From a virus: a DNA stretch of 39,086 nucleotides. The notes under the pieces are model-generated. The model did no database searches, was not told the origin of the DNA, and saw only the letters and a list, made by a program, of their open reading frames with translations. Where the stretch lies: IMG/VR virus record IMGVR_UViG_3300025400_000040, positions 1 through 39,086 of that record; one strand, written 5' to 3'. Shown one piece after another: positions 27,371 through 37,642 of the stretch (its first letter is position 1; the number at the start of each line of letters is the position of its first letter). The translations under genes and the position numbers were made by a program.

Positions 27371-27568
27371 GTAGGGGGTTTGGGCCAAAAATGTAGTGGG
27401 TTGTAGCCAGTTTTGTAGCCAGTCCGACACCGCGACGAGCCGGGGCGTAGGGGGTTGTAGGTAGTTTACCCCCTTTCCTTTAAGTGTAGAAATACAAAAG
27501 GGTGTCGGAAAAGGTAGTGTAAAAAGAAACGGGAAAAGGATAAGAGAAAACCGCCTACAACCCCCTAC
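27371..27568 (+). repeat. Iteron locus 2 (GTAGGGGGTT)
   Basis: GTAGGGGGTT at 27371-27380, GTAGTGGGTT at 27393-27402 (again a 22-bp period, with TGTAGCCA boxes after it), GTAGGGGGTT at 27447-27456, then a purine-rich, AT-rich core (about 27480-27548) and an inverted AACCCCCTAC at 27559-27568. The layout copies locus 1 (19141-19414). It lies between divergent gene blocks. The 90 bp from here to terS contain a TATAGT box (27617-27622) as a possible rightward -10 and nothing else clear. Confidence 0.65.
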
Positions 27569-27657
27569 ACCTAACGTATATTCCGCTCTCTCTGGGTGTC
27601 GGCCACCAAATTGTGGTATAGTTCCGGCTTGCCTTGGAATTTTGTAGCGGGAAACTT

Positions 27658-28059
27658 ATGAGAAAGAACTCGAAGCATACTCCTTTTAAGCATGGCCCTG
27701 CCAAAGGAGCTGGTTGGGGACCGGGCTGGGGCGGGCCTGCTAGGGGTGCACACGAACAGGCTCCCCGTTCTGACGCGTGGACGTCCGAAAGCCGGCCTTC
27801 GACCCAGAAGCCGGATGATATGACCGACGAGGAGTGGGCGGCGCGGAAAGCCCGTAACGTGGCTCGAAAAGACCGTGCCGCTTGGCTGGAAAATGAGCTT
27901 TACGACATCGCCATGAATGGAGAAATTCCCCCACAAGTTCGGGTCGCGGCTATCGATAAGGCGTTGGACCGCATCGTGGGCAAGCCTATTCAGGCGAACC
28001 AAGACGATCCGAACACGATCACGGTTAATATCGTTGGCGGAATGCCCACCCAAAAATAA
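27658..28059 (+). CDS. Putative terminase small subunit
   Basis: The ATG at 27658 (MRKNSKHTPFKHGPAKGAGW...) is chosen over an in-frame TTG at 27634 although its SD (GCGGGAAAC) is weak. The 133-residue protein has a basic Gly/Pro-rich N-terminus, an M-T-D-E-E-W-A-A-R-K-A-R helix and a C-terminal V-R-V-A-A-I-D-K-A-L-D-R-I-V-G-K-P-I-Q segment typical of small terminase-type proteins. The stop overlaps the start of the large subunit (TAATG). TerS recognises packaging sites on DNA; the call depends mainly on this position. Confidence 0.65.
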   Translation: MRKNSKHTPFKHGPAKGAGWGPGWGGPARGAHEQAPRSDAWTSESRPSTQKPDDMTDEEWAARKARNVARKDRAAWLENELYDIAMNGEIPPQVRVAAIDKALDRIVGKPIQANQDDPNTITVNIVGGMPTQK

Positions 28060-29351
28060 TGGTATCGCTCAGCATAACACTGCCCGTGCTACACACCGGC
28101 CAGATCGAAGCGTATTATCTACGCGGGCCAGATGGAAAACCTGCCAGATTTCGCGCAATTCGGTGTGGCCGGCGTTGGGGCAAGACCGTGTATGCTCAGA
28201 CTTTAGCTTCGGATTTGGCTATTCGGGGTCAGTTCGTGGGTTATTTTACCCCGGCGTATAAGTACCAAAGCGAAGTTTACAACGAATTAATGGAAACCCT
28301 CGGGCCTGTAATCAAATCCGCCTCGAAAAACGACGGCGTGATTCGAACCAAAACCGGGGGACGTATTGAGTTTTGGACGCTGGAAAACGAAAGCGCGGGT
28401 CGGTCGCGTAAATACCACCACGCTCTAATAGACGAAGCTGCTTTCACTAAACCAAATATGATCGACATTTGGAACCGGGCTATTCAACCGACACTGCTCG
28501 ATTACAGTGGGTCGGCCACTGCTCTAAGCAACACGAACGGGGTGGACCAAGACAATTTCTTCTGGAAAATCTGCAACGAGCCTGAGCACGGTTTCACTGA
28601 ATTTCACGCACCGACTAGCAGCAACCCTTTCATGCCGCAAGACGAGTTGGTGCGGTTGCAAAAAGAACGCCCGCCCCTGGTTTGGAAACAGGAATATATG
28701 GCGGAGTTCGTGGATTGGTCCGGTAACCAGTTCTTTTCGCTGGAAAGCATGCTGGTCGAGGGGTTGCCAGTTTCGTATCCAGTAAACTGTTCAGGTGTAT
28801 TCGCGGTAATCGACTCGGCCACCAAAACCGGTAAAGATAACGACGGCACCGCTGTGGTATACTGCGCAGTAAACCGAAGCGCATTTGGGCACCCTTTAGT
28901 CATTCTTGATTACGACATCAAGCAAATTGAGGGGGCGCTGCTCGAACACTGGCTGCCTTCCGTGTTCGAACGATGCGAAGAACTGGCCAAAGAGTGCAAA
29001 GCCCAGGTTGGGTCCCTCGGGGTTTGGATCGAAGACAAGGCAAGCGGCATGGTACTCCTTCAGCAAGGCGCTAGGCGCGGCTGGGCCACTAATGCCATCG
29101 ACAGTAAGCTAACCTCGGTGGGCAAGTCAGAGCGAGCTATATCAGTATCGGGGTACGTGTATCGAGGAATGGTAAAGGTGTCCCAGTTTGCCTATGACAA
29201 AATGGTTAACTACAAAGGGTCCACCCGCAACCATATGTTAAACCAAGTTCTCACTTTTACTATCGGTATCAAAGACCAGGGCGAAGACGACTTGTTAGAC
29301 GCATTTTGCTACGCAGTAGCAATCGCTCTGGGCAACAACGAAGGGTTCTAA
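28059..29351 (+). CDS. terL: Terminase large subunit (TerL)
   Basis: The 430-residue packaging motor has an ATPase domain with Walker A G37-R-R-W-G-K-T43 and Walker B H-A-L-I-D125-E126. The RNase H-like nuclease domain has F-A-V-I-D (about residue 249), V-W-I-E-D-K-A-S-G and a C-terminal D-D-L-L-D-A-F-C-Y-A-V. It cuts concatemers and pumps DNA into the prohead; in this phage it would have to handle Z-containing DNA. It is coupled to the terS gene by TAATG. Confidence 0.92.
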   Translation: MVSLSITLPVLHTGQIEAYYLRGPDGKPARFRAIRCGRRWGKTVYAQTLASDLAIRGQFVGYFTPAYKYQSEVYNELMETLGPVIKSASKNDGVIRTKTGGRIEFWTLENESAGRSRKYHHALIDEAAFTKPNMIDIWNRAIQPTLLDYSGSATALSNTNGVDQDNFFWKICNEPEHGFTEFHAPTSSNPFMPQDELVRLQKERPPLVWKQEYMAEFVDWSGNQFFSLESMLVEGLPVSYPVNCSGVFAVIDSATKTGKDNDGTAVVYCAVNRSAFGHPLVILDYDIKQIEGALLEHWLPSVFERCEELAKECKAQVGSLGVWIEDKASGMVLLQQGARRGWATNAIDSKLTSVGKSERAISVSGYVYRGMVKVSQFAYDKMVNYKGSTRNHMLNQVLTFTIGIKDQGEDDLLDAFCYAVAIALGNNEGF

Positions 29352-29352
29352 C

Positions 29353-29526
29353 ATGGATTTGGTCGAAAAATTGTCCGCTACCCTCGGTTTTCGCGGGATC
29401 TTCGTTTCCCCTCAGAAACTCGCTGAGGCTCTTAATTCTGTCGGTATTGCACTCGTAACCAGCCCGAGTTCTGGTGTATCCTCCCATCTGGCGGAACATC
29501 GTAAGCTGTTCGCTGAAAACTCATGA
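29353..29526 (+). CDS. Small hypothetical protein between terL and portal, 57 aa
   Basis: MDLVEKLSATLGFRGIFVSP... starts 1 bp after the terL stop and ends at 29526, 14 bp before the portal start. It is helical with L-A-E-A-L-N-S-V-G-I-A-L-V and S-S-H-L-A-E-H-R-K-L-F. Its size hides it from length filters, but the tight packing and clean frame support it. It may be a small head or packaging accessory protein. Confidence 0.6.
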   Translation: MDLVEKLSATLGFRGIFVSPQKLAEALNSVGIALVTSPSSGVSSHLAEHRKLFAENS

Positions 29527-29540
29527 AGTAGGGTGTCACC

Positions 29541-30953
29541 TTGTCCACGATCAATATCTCTGGGACTAATGTGGGTGGCTCACTTCAGCAATTGTTGATG
29601 TGCGACGAAATCGTGCCTGGGAGCGACGTTTCTTACCAGATTTGCAAAGCCATTTACTCGTATCATCCTCTTGGTCGAAAAATGGCTGATTCCCCCATTG
29701 TGATGGCACAAAGCCAGCCTCGCCAAATCAGCATTACTAATGCCCCAGAAGACCGAGTTCGAGAAGCATTCGAGAACGAATGGGCAAAGATGGACGTAGA
29801 CGGCATAATCTCGCAGGTGGCGAGTATTGCCCGGATATATGGTATCGGCTCTGTGGTCATGGGTGCAGAAGGCGTCGAGCCAGACCAAGAAATATCATTC
29901 GATAAACTTGCTGATTTGTCGTTGTATTTCAATGTTCTGGACCCGCTGAACACTGCGGGGTCTTTGGTGCTGAACCAGGACCCTAACGCTCCAGATTTCC
30001 AGAAACACACTATCGTCACTGCCGCCGGTAAGCCATACCATCGCAGCCGCGCAGTCGTGTTGATGAACGAACGTCCTGTCTATATCGAATACACTACGTC
30101 CGCGTTTGGTTACGTGGGTCGTTCTGTGTATCAACGTGCTTTGTTCCCGTTGAAATCGTTCGTGAATACCATGGTCGCGGACGACATGGTGGCCCGTAAG
30201 CTTGGCTTAATTATCGCTAAGCTCAAAGCCCCAGGCTCGATCATCGACAACGCGATGCAACGTTTGGCGGGCATTAAGCGTGAAATTCTTAAGGAAGCCC
30301 AAACCAACAACGTGCTGTCTATTGACACGGCGGAAGATATTTCTGCTATTGATATGCAGAACGTGGATGGTGCAGGCACATACTCTAGAACTAACATTTT
30401 GAAAAACATCGCTACTGCGGCGGACATGCCGGCCAAACTGCTGGATAACGAAACCCTCGTCTCTGGCTTCGGAGAGGGCGTAGAAGACGCCAAGAATATC
30501 GCCCGGTATATTGATGGGATTCGGCGTTGGATGGCTCCTCTCTACGCGTTCTTCGACGACATTGTGGCACGTCGTGCGTGGAATGAGGGTTTTTATAAAA
30601 CCATCCAGGAGGCATTTCCTGACTATAAAGATGTTGGGTATAAAGAGGCATTTTGGCGCTGGAAAAACAGCCTGAAAACCGAATGGCCGTCACTGCTCAA
30701 AGACCCCGAGTCTGATTCCAAAATTGAAGATGTTCGCCAAAAAGCGGTCATGTCGATGTTGGAAATTTTGCTGCCGCAAATGGACCCCGAAAATCGGGTT
30801 AAAGTTATTGCCTGGGCGGTAGACAATGCAGGTGAGAACAAGCTGTTGTTCCCTATGCCGCTTGTTCTGGATTTTGACGAACTTAAGAACTTCGAGCCTC
30901 CCACACCCCCTGCCGCCCCCGCTCCGCCCAAACCCGAAACTAGCGGAATGTAA
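29541..30953 (+). CDS. Portal protein (DUF1073 / gp6-like)
   Basis: The start is TTG at 29541, behind AGTAGGGTGTCACC; the next ATG would remove conserved sequence. The 470-residue protein has the DUF1073-type core: S-Y-Q-I-C-K-A-I-Y-S-Y-H-P-L-G-R-K, I-A-R-I-Y-G-I-G-S-V-V-M-G, F-G-Y-V-G-R-S-V-Y-Q-R-A and D-M-P-A-K-L-L-D-N-E. The end is Pro-rich (PPTPPAAPAPPKPETSGM). Twelve copies form the portal ring through which DNA enters. It is followed directly by head genes. Confidence 0.85.
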   Translation: MSTINISGTNVGGSLQQLLMCDEIVPGSDVSYQICKAIYSYHPLGRKMADSPIVMAQSQPRQISITNAPEDRVREAFENEWAKMDVDGIISQVASIARIYGIGSVVMGAEGVEPDQEISFDKLADLSLYFNVLDPLNTAGSLVLNQDPNAPDFQKHTIVTAAGKPYHRSRAVVLMNERPVYIEYTTSAFGYVGRSVYQRALFPLKSFVNTMVADDMVARKLGLIIAKLKAPGSIIDNAMQRLAGIKREILKEAQTNNVLSIDTAEDISAIDMQNVDGAGTYSRTNILKNIATAADMPAKLLDNETLVSGFGEGVEDAKNIARYIDGIRRWMAPLYAFFDDIVARRAWNEGFYKTIQEAFPDYKDVGYKEAFWRWKNSLKTEWPSLLKDPESDSKIEDVRQKAVMSMLEILLPQMDPENRVKVIAWAVDNAGENKLLFPMPLVLDFDELKNFEPPTPPAAPAPPKPETSGM

Positions 30954-30960
30954 CAAATGC

Positions 30961-31218
30961 ATGACGATGTTGCTGCGTCGTGATGCTACTGCCGATCGGG
31001 CGGGTCCTCTCCCCTCGCCCGATCGGTGGGACCAAAACGGTGTAGAAGCGGAGTCGAGACGGATCGTCCGGGCTAGGCTAGAAGCCGATCATATGAGAAG
31101 CGCCCGTCAAACTGCAATGACAAAACTGGCGGGTTTACGGCACGGCGTGTTGGCGTTTCTGCGAGTAGCGGAAGAGATAGAAGCTCTTGACGCTCAAATT
31201 GATCGGATAGGCCAATGA
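30961..31218 (+). CDS. Small basic/coiled-coil protein, 85 aa
   Basis: The start is placed at 30961 (MTMLLRRDATADR...), 8 bp after the portal stop; the frame also extends upstream inside the portal gene, which I reject. It has an Arg-rich front (SRRIVRARLEADHMRSARQT) and a C-terminal helix (AEEIEALDAQIDRIGQ). The stop overlaps the MuF start (ATGA). It probably assists head assembly. Confidence 0.6.
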   Translation: MTMLLRRDATADRAGPLPSPDRWDQNGVEAESRRIVRARLEADHMRSARQTAMTKLAGLRHGVLAFLRVAEEIEALDAQIDRIGQ

Positions 31219-32054
31219 GTCGGAATGAAAAACCGCTAAGTTTTTATGAGGTAGTCACCGCCGCAGTACGGGATATCTCGGAACACGGATATGATAGTCA
31301 AACCCGTGTGGATTTTTGGCTGGGCGAAATCGCCAAAGCGGCTGCCCGCGATATGACCCCGCCCCATGTGTTGCAAGAAACTTTGAACGGGGCGTTGCGC
31401 GGATTGTACCAGCGCCTAATCGACAAGGGCGGAATTCTGCAACAACACCCCGGAGTTTCTCGTTATACTCTTGAAAAGATAAAACCCGCTCTTCGTGCCG
31501 AGTTGGATAGGCGTATCGTGGCGTCGGCGCAACTGATCAAACTGAACCGAGAAGCGGCTATCCAGAAAACGTTGCAACGGTTCAGTGGGTGGGCCACGTC
31601 GATCCCCATTGGCGGGTCGGAAGTGGTGGACAAAGTAGACACTAAAGACGACATCAAAAAATCGCTTAAACAGCTACCTTTTGAAGAACGTCGGGTAATC
31701 ATCGATCAAAGTCACAAGTTGGTGTCGTCTTTGTCTGAAATAGTCGCCCACGACGGCGGGGCGATCGCCGGAGAGTGGCATTCGCATTGGAAACAACTAA
31801 ATTATAACTACCGGCGAGACCACAAAGAGCGTGACCAGAAAGTGTACGCGGTTCGCGGGAACTGGGCTATTGAGCAAGGGTTGATGAAAGTCGGCCCTGC
31901 AGGATATACTGACGAAATCACCACCCCTGGCGAAGAAGTATTCTGCCGGTGCTATTATCGTTGGTTGTATAACGTTCGTGATTTGCCTGACGACATGGTA
32001 ACGGTTAAAGGCAAGGCTAAACTGGCCGAAATCAGAGGTTTACTTAAGTCATGA
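31215..32054 (+). CDS. MuF-like head morphogenesis protein
   Basis: The 279-residue protein has a long helical N-terminal region and a C-terminal domain with R-D-H-K-E-R-D-Q-K-V-Y-A-V, I-T-T-P-G-E-E-V-F-C-R-C-Y and Y-N-V-R-D-L-P, the typical signature of phage Mu gpF-like minor head proteins, where conserved Cys residues are part of the fold. These proteins sit near the portal and are ejected with DNA or guide head assembly. It overlaps the next gene by 4 bp. Confidence 0.75.
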   Translation: MSRNEKPLSFYEVVTAAVRDISEHGYDSQTRVDFWLGEIAKAAARDMTPPHVLQETLNGALRGLYQRLIDKGGILQQHPGVSRYTLEKIKPALRAELDRRIVASAQLIKLNREAAIQKTLQRFSGWATSIPIGGSEVVDKVDTKDDIKKSLKQLPFEERRVIIDQSHKLVSSLSEIVAHDGGAIAGEWHSHWKQLNYNYRRDHKERDQKVYAVRGNWAIEQGLMKVGPAGYTDEITTPGEEVFCRCYYRWLYNVRDLPDDMVTVKGKAKLAEIRGLLKS

Positions 32055-33340
32055 TCAACCTTGACGACGCGTTAGCGCGAATTGACCGGTCTCTAAGTCG
32101 TAAACGGGCCATGGCGTCGGTGTCTCAAGCGTTTCCGCGCGTCAAGGTTGATGAAGCCGAACGGAAAATCGCTAAACTTTTGGCTAAAATTGATTCGCAG
32201 TTGGGTGGTGTTCGATCTGACGCCGCAGAATTTAAAGAAAATGACCACCCTCGCGGACCAGACGGCAAATTCACGTCTGGAGCAGGCTCTTCCGGCAAAA
32301 CGTCACCGGGGGTGGTAAGTTACCGCCAGACTTTGGGCAAGAAAATCAAAGGAACTTCTCGCGGTTTGATCCGCCATATGCTGACTGAAGGCGGGTATTC
32401 TGAAGAAGAAATCCTTCAGGCTGCTCGTGATGAATACGGTCCGATGGATGAAACTCACGATTATATCGGTGAAAATCTCAAACAATTAAACGAAGAACGG
32501 GCAAAAGCGGGAAAAAAAGAACTAACCCGCCCGCCTGTTAAAGTGCAACGAGACCCAGGTATACGTAAGTACGTCCGTAAAGGGCCTGTCCATAATTCCG
32601 ATAGACTATCTGAAATTATGGATTTTCAGAAAAGAACAAAATCCGAAAGCGACTGGCATATACGTACTGCCGTTTGGGCAGATGCTTCCGAAGATTTTTT
32701 GGACGTAATTGCTGGCACCGCGCAATTGGGTGGTGGCGTAATATCGCGTCCAGATTTAGAAAAATTCCTTTGTTATTATCATACCGAGTCTTCGTTAATT
32801 CAAATGGCCTGTTCATTTACAGACCCCGACTCCGCCATTGTGTTTAGGCATGAATACGGCCACGCAATCGATTTTAAAAGTGGGTCTACTCAAAAATCAG
32901 CCAAATACGTTGCGGAACGCGACGAAGACGCTGCTAGCATTTTAGGGTCGGCCTGGACTCCCGACAATGGCGAATGGGACGTGGAGAAACGGTTGGAATT
33001 TAATGACCGGGTCATGAACCAAATTGATTACTCCAAGGGCACAACTCAAGCCGTTTCAAAATCCCCACGTGGTTATACTCCTAAGGCTTTTTTCCATGAT
33101 TTTGTGGGGGCTTTAACTTGCAACGTGTTGGGACAAGGCCACACGGACGAGTATTATAAAGGAAACCCTGACGCGCGTTTGGCCGAAATGTTTGCCAACT
33201 ACGTTACGTTGACACAGGGAAAAGACGGGGATTATTGGGCGGGCATTTTGCATAAAATCGCCCCCAAATCCTGTTCGCGTTTCGACGAAATGCTTGAAGG
33301 CACCGCCGAATGGGGCCGTGTTACGATGAAAAAGGACTAA
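32051..33340 (+). CDS. Head-associated protein with HEYGH metallopeptidase domain
   Basis: The 429-residue protein has an N-terminal helical head-associated part, a K-E-N-D-H-P-R-G-P-D-G-K-F-T-S-G linker seen in many phage head proteins, and a C-terminal domain with V-F-R-H267-E-Y-G-H271-A-I-D-F. This is a zincin HExxH motif; L-A-E379-M-F-A-N-Y could give the third ligand. The protein may be carried in the virion and act on a host target after injection, or mature the head. It follows the MuF gene, where phage effector domains are often attached. The peptidase activity is inferred. Confidence 0.65.
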   Translation: MINLDDALARIDRSLSRKRAMASVSQAFPRVKVDEAERKIAKLLAKIDSQLGGVRSDAAEFKENDHPRGPDGKFTSGAGSSGKTSPGVVSYRQTLGKKIKGTSRGLIRHMLTEGGYSEEEILQAARDEYGPMDETHDYIGENLKQLNEERAKAGKKELTRPPVKVQRDPGIRKYVRKGPVHNSDRLSEIMDFQKRTKSESDWHIRTAVWADASEDFLDVIAGTAQLGGGVISRPDLEKFLCYYHTESSLIQMACSFTDPDSAIVFRHEYGHAIDFKSGSTQKSAKYVAERDEDAASILGSAWTPDNGEWDVEKRLEFNDRVMNQIDYSKGTTQAVSKSPRGYTPKAFFHDFVGALTCNVLGQGHTDEYYKGNPDARLAEMFANYVTLTQGKDGDYWAGILHKIAPKSCSRFDEMLEGTAEWGRVTMKKD

Positions 33341-33343
33341 GTT

Positions 33344-33553
33344 ATGGAACTGGATTTGTACGAAGTTACTGCAGAATACAAACGCAAGTTTGGAAGTCTT
33401 CCAAATTTGATGGGGTTTTCGCCCACAGCTTATGCCAAAATTCCTGAAGTATTGGCACTGGCTATTGTTAATGGGAAAAAATTATCCGAAGAAGAGTATT
33501 ATCGGCAATTGGGGGTTAATCCTCCTCCCGACGATAAAAACTTCATCATTTAG
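33344..33553 (+). CDS. Small hypothetical protein, 69 aa, next to metallopeptidase gene
   Basis: MELDLYEVTAEYKRKFGSLP... lies 3 bp after the metallopeptidase gene, behind AAGGACTAAGTT. It has Y-A-K-I-P-E-V-L-A-L-A-I-V-N-G-K-K-L-S-E-E-E-Y-Y and a Pro/Asp-rich tail. It may be a partner or inhibitor of the preceding protease-like protein; that is speculation from adjacency. Confidence 0.6.
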   Translation: MELDLYEVTAEYKRKFGSLPNLMGFSPTAYAKIPEVLALAIVNGKKLSEEEYYRQLGVNPPPDDKNFII

Positions 33554-33567
33554 CCTAGGGCTGTAAA

Positions 33568-33989
33568 ATGATCAAAGCCGCCGGTATTATGTTCTTGACT
33601 GACGACGGCGAAACGCTGTTGCTAAAGCGTGGACCGGGCGGGGACTGGCCGGGGGCTTGGTGTTTTCCGGGTGGAAAACAGGAAGATGGCGAAACTATCG
33701 AAGAAGCTGCCAAACGCGAATGCGTCGAGGAGCTGGGTTTTTTACCTAAAGGCCCTCGGATGGAGTGGACTAGGCGTATTTCAGCCAACGAGGCACCCAT
33801 TCCTGAAGAAAACGTGAATCCTGTTCCCCCCATCGGGGACAAGGTAGATTATACTACATTCATTCAGCGTGTCGGTCAACCGTTTATCCCTAGATTGAAC
33901 GGGGAACACACGGCGTTTACGTGGATCCACGTTTCCAAGGTTTTCCCTCATGGCTCGCAAGAGCCTGAGAAGGGCAAAGAAATAGTTCG

Positions 33990-33993
<4 letters not shown>
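33568..33993 (+). CDS. Nudix hydrolase in the head module
   Basis: The Nudix box is complete: G36-x5-E42-x7-R50-E51-x2-E54-E55-x-G57-F. The 141-residue protein has the usual N-terminal G-G-D-W-P-G-A-W-C-F-P-G-G entry. Nudix enzymes cut nucleoside diphosphates linked to other moieties. Its place between MuF-type and DUF2213 genes recurs in several phages. The substrate is unknown; nucleotide clean-up is one possibility in a phage with an altered base pool. The stop overlaps the next start (ATGA). Confidence 0.85.
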
Positions 33994-35684
<1,691 letters not shown>

Positions 35685-35690
35685 TCCACA

Positions 35691-36581
35691 ATGGCAAACT
35701 CTGTCTCCTTCAATCCGATGCTGACCACCAACAACTACGGTGGTTTCAGCACTCAGTCCTACGGCCTCGTTCAAGGCGTGGCCATGGACGACCCCGCCGT
35801 TCGTTACCAGCTGATGGGCGGTACCCTGGCGACTTCCGAAACCTTGCCGATGTGGGGCGGCGTTGGTATTTATGCCAACACTCCTTCTTACAACACTGAC
35901 GCTACTACGGGCGTTGTGGTTGGTCGCGGGACCACCATTTCGGCCAATGCGAGCGGAAAGCTGGTTGGTTTTTCGGTGTTCAATCAGGCGACTGCTTGGA
36001 ATACTTGGCCCCAGTCTCCGGTGCCTACTGGCGCGGGCGGCATGACTGTTCCGTTCTACCTGTTCGGCTCTGACGCCCGCATTGCAGTCGCTTGCGATCC
36101 GTCGCTTGCTGCCTCGCTTTCGGGTGGCGCGATCAATCAGGCGGTTTACTGGGATTTCAACGCTCAGTGCCTCGTTGCGTCGGCATCTGCCTCCTACAGC
36201 GTTACTTCGCTCACTTGGTCGTCCACCAACGGTGGTCAAGTCGCGGTGGTGATGTCGGGTGCTACTCCGGTTGGTGGCGTTGGGGACAGCTTCACCCTGG
36301 CAGGCGCTACTAACAGTGGCACTGGCTCGGTTGCTGCGATCAATACGACCCATCAGGTCAACACCTTCACCAACAGCCAGAATTTCACCTTCCTGCTTCC
36401 GGGCACGTCGGCCATCTGGGGCACCTTGGGCGGCACCATTACGCTGGTTTACAGCGAAGCGGCGCTTCCGGTGCAGGTTCTGCGCGTTCAGAACGGCAAC
36501 AGCAAAGTTGTCGTTTGGGACCCGGTGAACAACGTCGCCACCTGGAATAACAGCGGCACCGCCGCCTTGATCCTGATCTAA
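35691..36581 (+). CDS. Capsid decoration / structural cement-like protein
   Basis: The 296-residue protein begins MANSVSFNPMLTTNNYGGFS and has a G-V-A-M-D-D-P-A-V-R-Y-Q-L-M-G-G motif followed by a Gly/Thr/Ser-rich beta fold, typical of decoration proteins encoded directly before major capsid proteins. The second half has an Ig-like composition (SYSVTSLTWSSTNGGQVAVV). It would sit on the outer capsid surface and stabilise it. The call rests on sequence style and position before the major capsid gene. Confidence 0.7.
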   Translation: MANSVSFNPMLTTNNYGGFSTQSYGLVQGVAMDDPAVRYQLMGGTLATSETLPMWGGVGIYANTPSYNTDATTGVVVGRGTTISANASGKLVGFSVFNQATAWNTWPQSPVPTGAGGMTVPFYLFGSDARIAVACDPSLAASLSGGAINQAVYWDFNAQCLVASASASYSVTSLTWSSTNGGQVAVVMSGATPVGGVGDSFTLAGATNSGTGSVAAINTTHQVNTFTNSQNFTFLLPGTSAIWGTLGGTITLVYSEAALPVQVLRVQNGNSKVVVWDPVNNVATWNNSGTAALILI

Positions 36582-36593
36582 GGAGCCGCACTC

Positions 36594-37616
36594 ATGGCTA
36601 ACATTACCGCCGCCCGCGTAATGGTTTCTCCGCACTACATGGTGCCGGAAAAGCTGTTGCAATACAATCAAGCCTCTGGTGCATTCGACGCCCTGGCTGG
36701 TGCAAACCCGCAAGTTCGCTTGGGTGAAGGCGATCTCTACGTGTATATCGACGCGTTCGATATCCGCACGGTGATGTCGTCTGGTCAAAGCGAATACAAC
36801 TCGCTTCCCAGCGTTACGGTGACCGCCCGCCAGATTTCGACCCCGACTTATTTGCAGCGCGTTCGCGCAGAATACGACCATCACGACACCGCTGCCATGT
36901 CGCAGTGGGGCGTCAGCATCGTCGAAGCGCAGCGTCTCGGCATGCGTCAGGGTCATTTCCAGCTGATGCGTTCCGCTCTGCTCTACGGCATGAACGGCGC
37001 GAACGGCGAAGGCTTGCTGAACACTTCTGGCGCTACCACGGTCAACCTCCCGGCTGACTCGAACGGCAACACTACCGTTGTCACTTACGACAACGGCCAA
37101 ATGGCGTTCTTCCTGCTGTCGCAGGTGTCGGCCATGAAGACCCGCACCATGCAGCTCGGTATGGGTCACCGTATTGTGATCCTCGGACCGCAGCGTGTTC
37201 TTGGTTCGTGGGAGTATCAGGATATCGTCCAGGTTACCCAGTTCCAGCGCGTCGGTGCCGGCTCTCTCTCCACTGCCGGCGTTGTCAAGGCGGTTGGCGA
37301 GATGAACGAGGACGAAATCCTCTGGTGCTACGACGATACTTTGATCGGCAAAGGTGCCAATGGTACTGACGCTGTCCTGATCGTCATGCCGGAAGTCGAA
37401 AAACCCCGTGGTGGCCGCGTCAACACCAACGCGTTCGCTGAACTGTCGCCGGGTCTCGCGGCTTGCACCATGCAGTTCTGCGACATGGCCGCGCCTCGCG
37501 AAATCCCGACCCCGCTGCCGGGTGGCGCGATTGACGTGCTTTCGGAAATGCGTATCACTTCTGGTTGGGGCGTTCGCCCGGAAGCTATCGCTATTCTGAG
37601 CATGCAGTACCAGTAA
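36594..37616 (+). CDS. Major capsid protein (DUF2184-type)
   Basis: The 340-residue protein has a helical N-terminal part (YLQRVRAEYDHHDTAAMSQW) and the conserved C-terminal block of DUF2184 capsid proteins: Y-D-D-T-L-I-G-K-G-A-N-G, N-T-N-A-F-A-E-L-S-P-G, A-P-R-E-I-P-T-P-L-P-G-G-A-I-D-V-L-S-E-M and S-G-W-G-V-R-P-E-A-I. It should adopt the HK97 fold. AAGGAGCCGCACTC precedes the ATG. It is among the most confident structural calls here. Confidence 0.9.
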   Translation: MANITAARVMVSPHYMVPEKLLQYNQASGAFDALAGANPQVRLGEGDLYVYIDAFDIRTVMSSGQSEYNSLPSVTVTARQISTPTYLQRVRAEYDHHDTAAMSQWGVSIVEAQRLGMRQGHFQLMRSALLYGMNGANGEGLLNTSGATTVNLPADSNGNTTVVTYDNGQMAFFLLSQVSAMKTRTMQLGMGHRIVILGPQRVLGSWEYQDIVQVTQFQRVGAGSLSTAGVVKAVGEMNEDEILWCYDDTLIGKGANGTDAVLIVMPEVEKPRGGRVNTNAFAELSPGLAACTMQFCDMAAPREIPTPLPGGAIDVLSEMRITSGWGVRPEAIAILSMQYQ

Positions 37617-37642
37617 GCCTACAAACGTCGAGGAGAGGTTAA

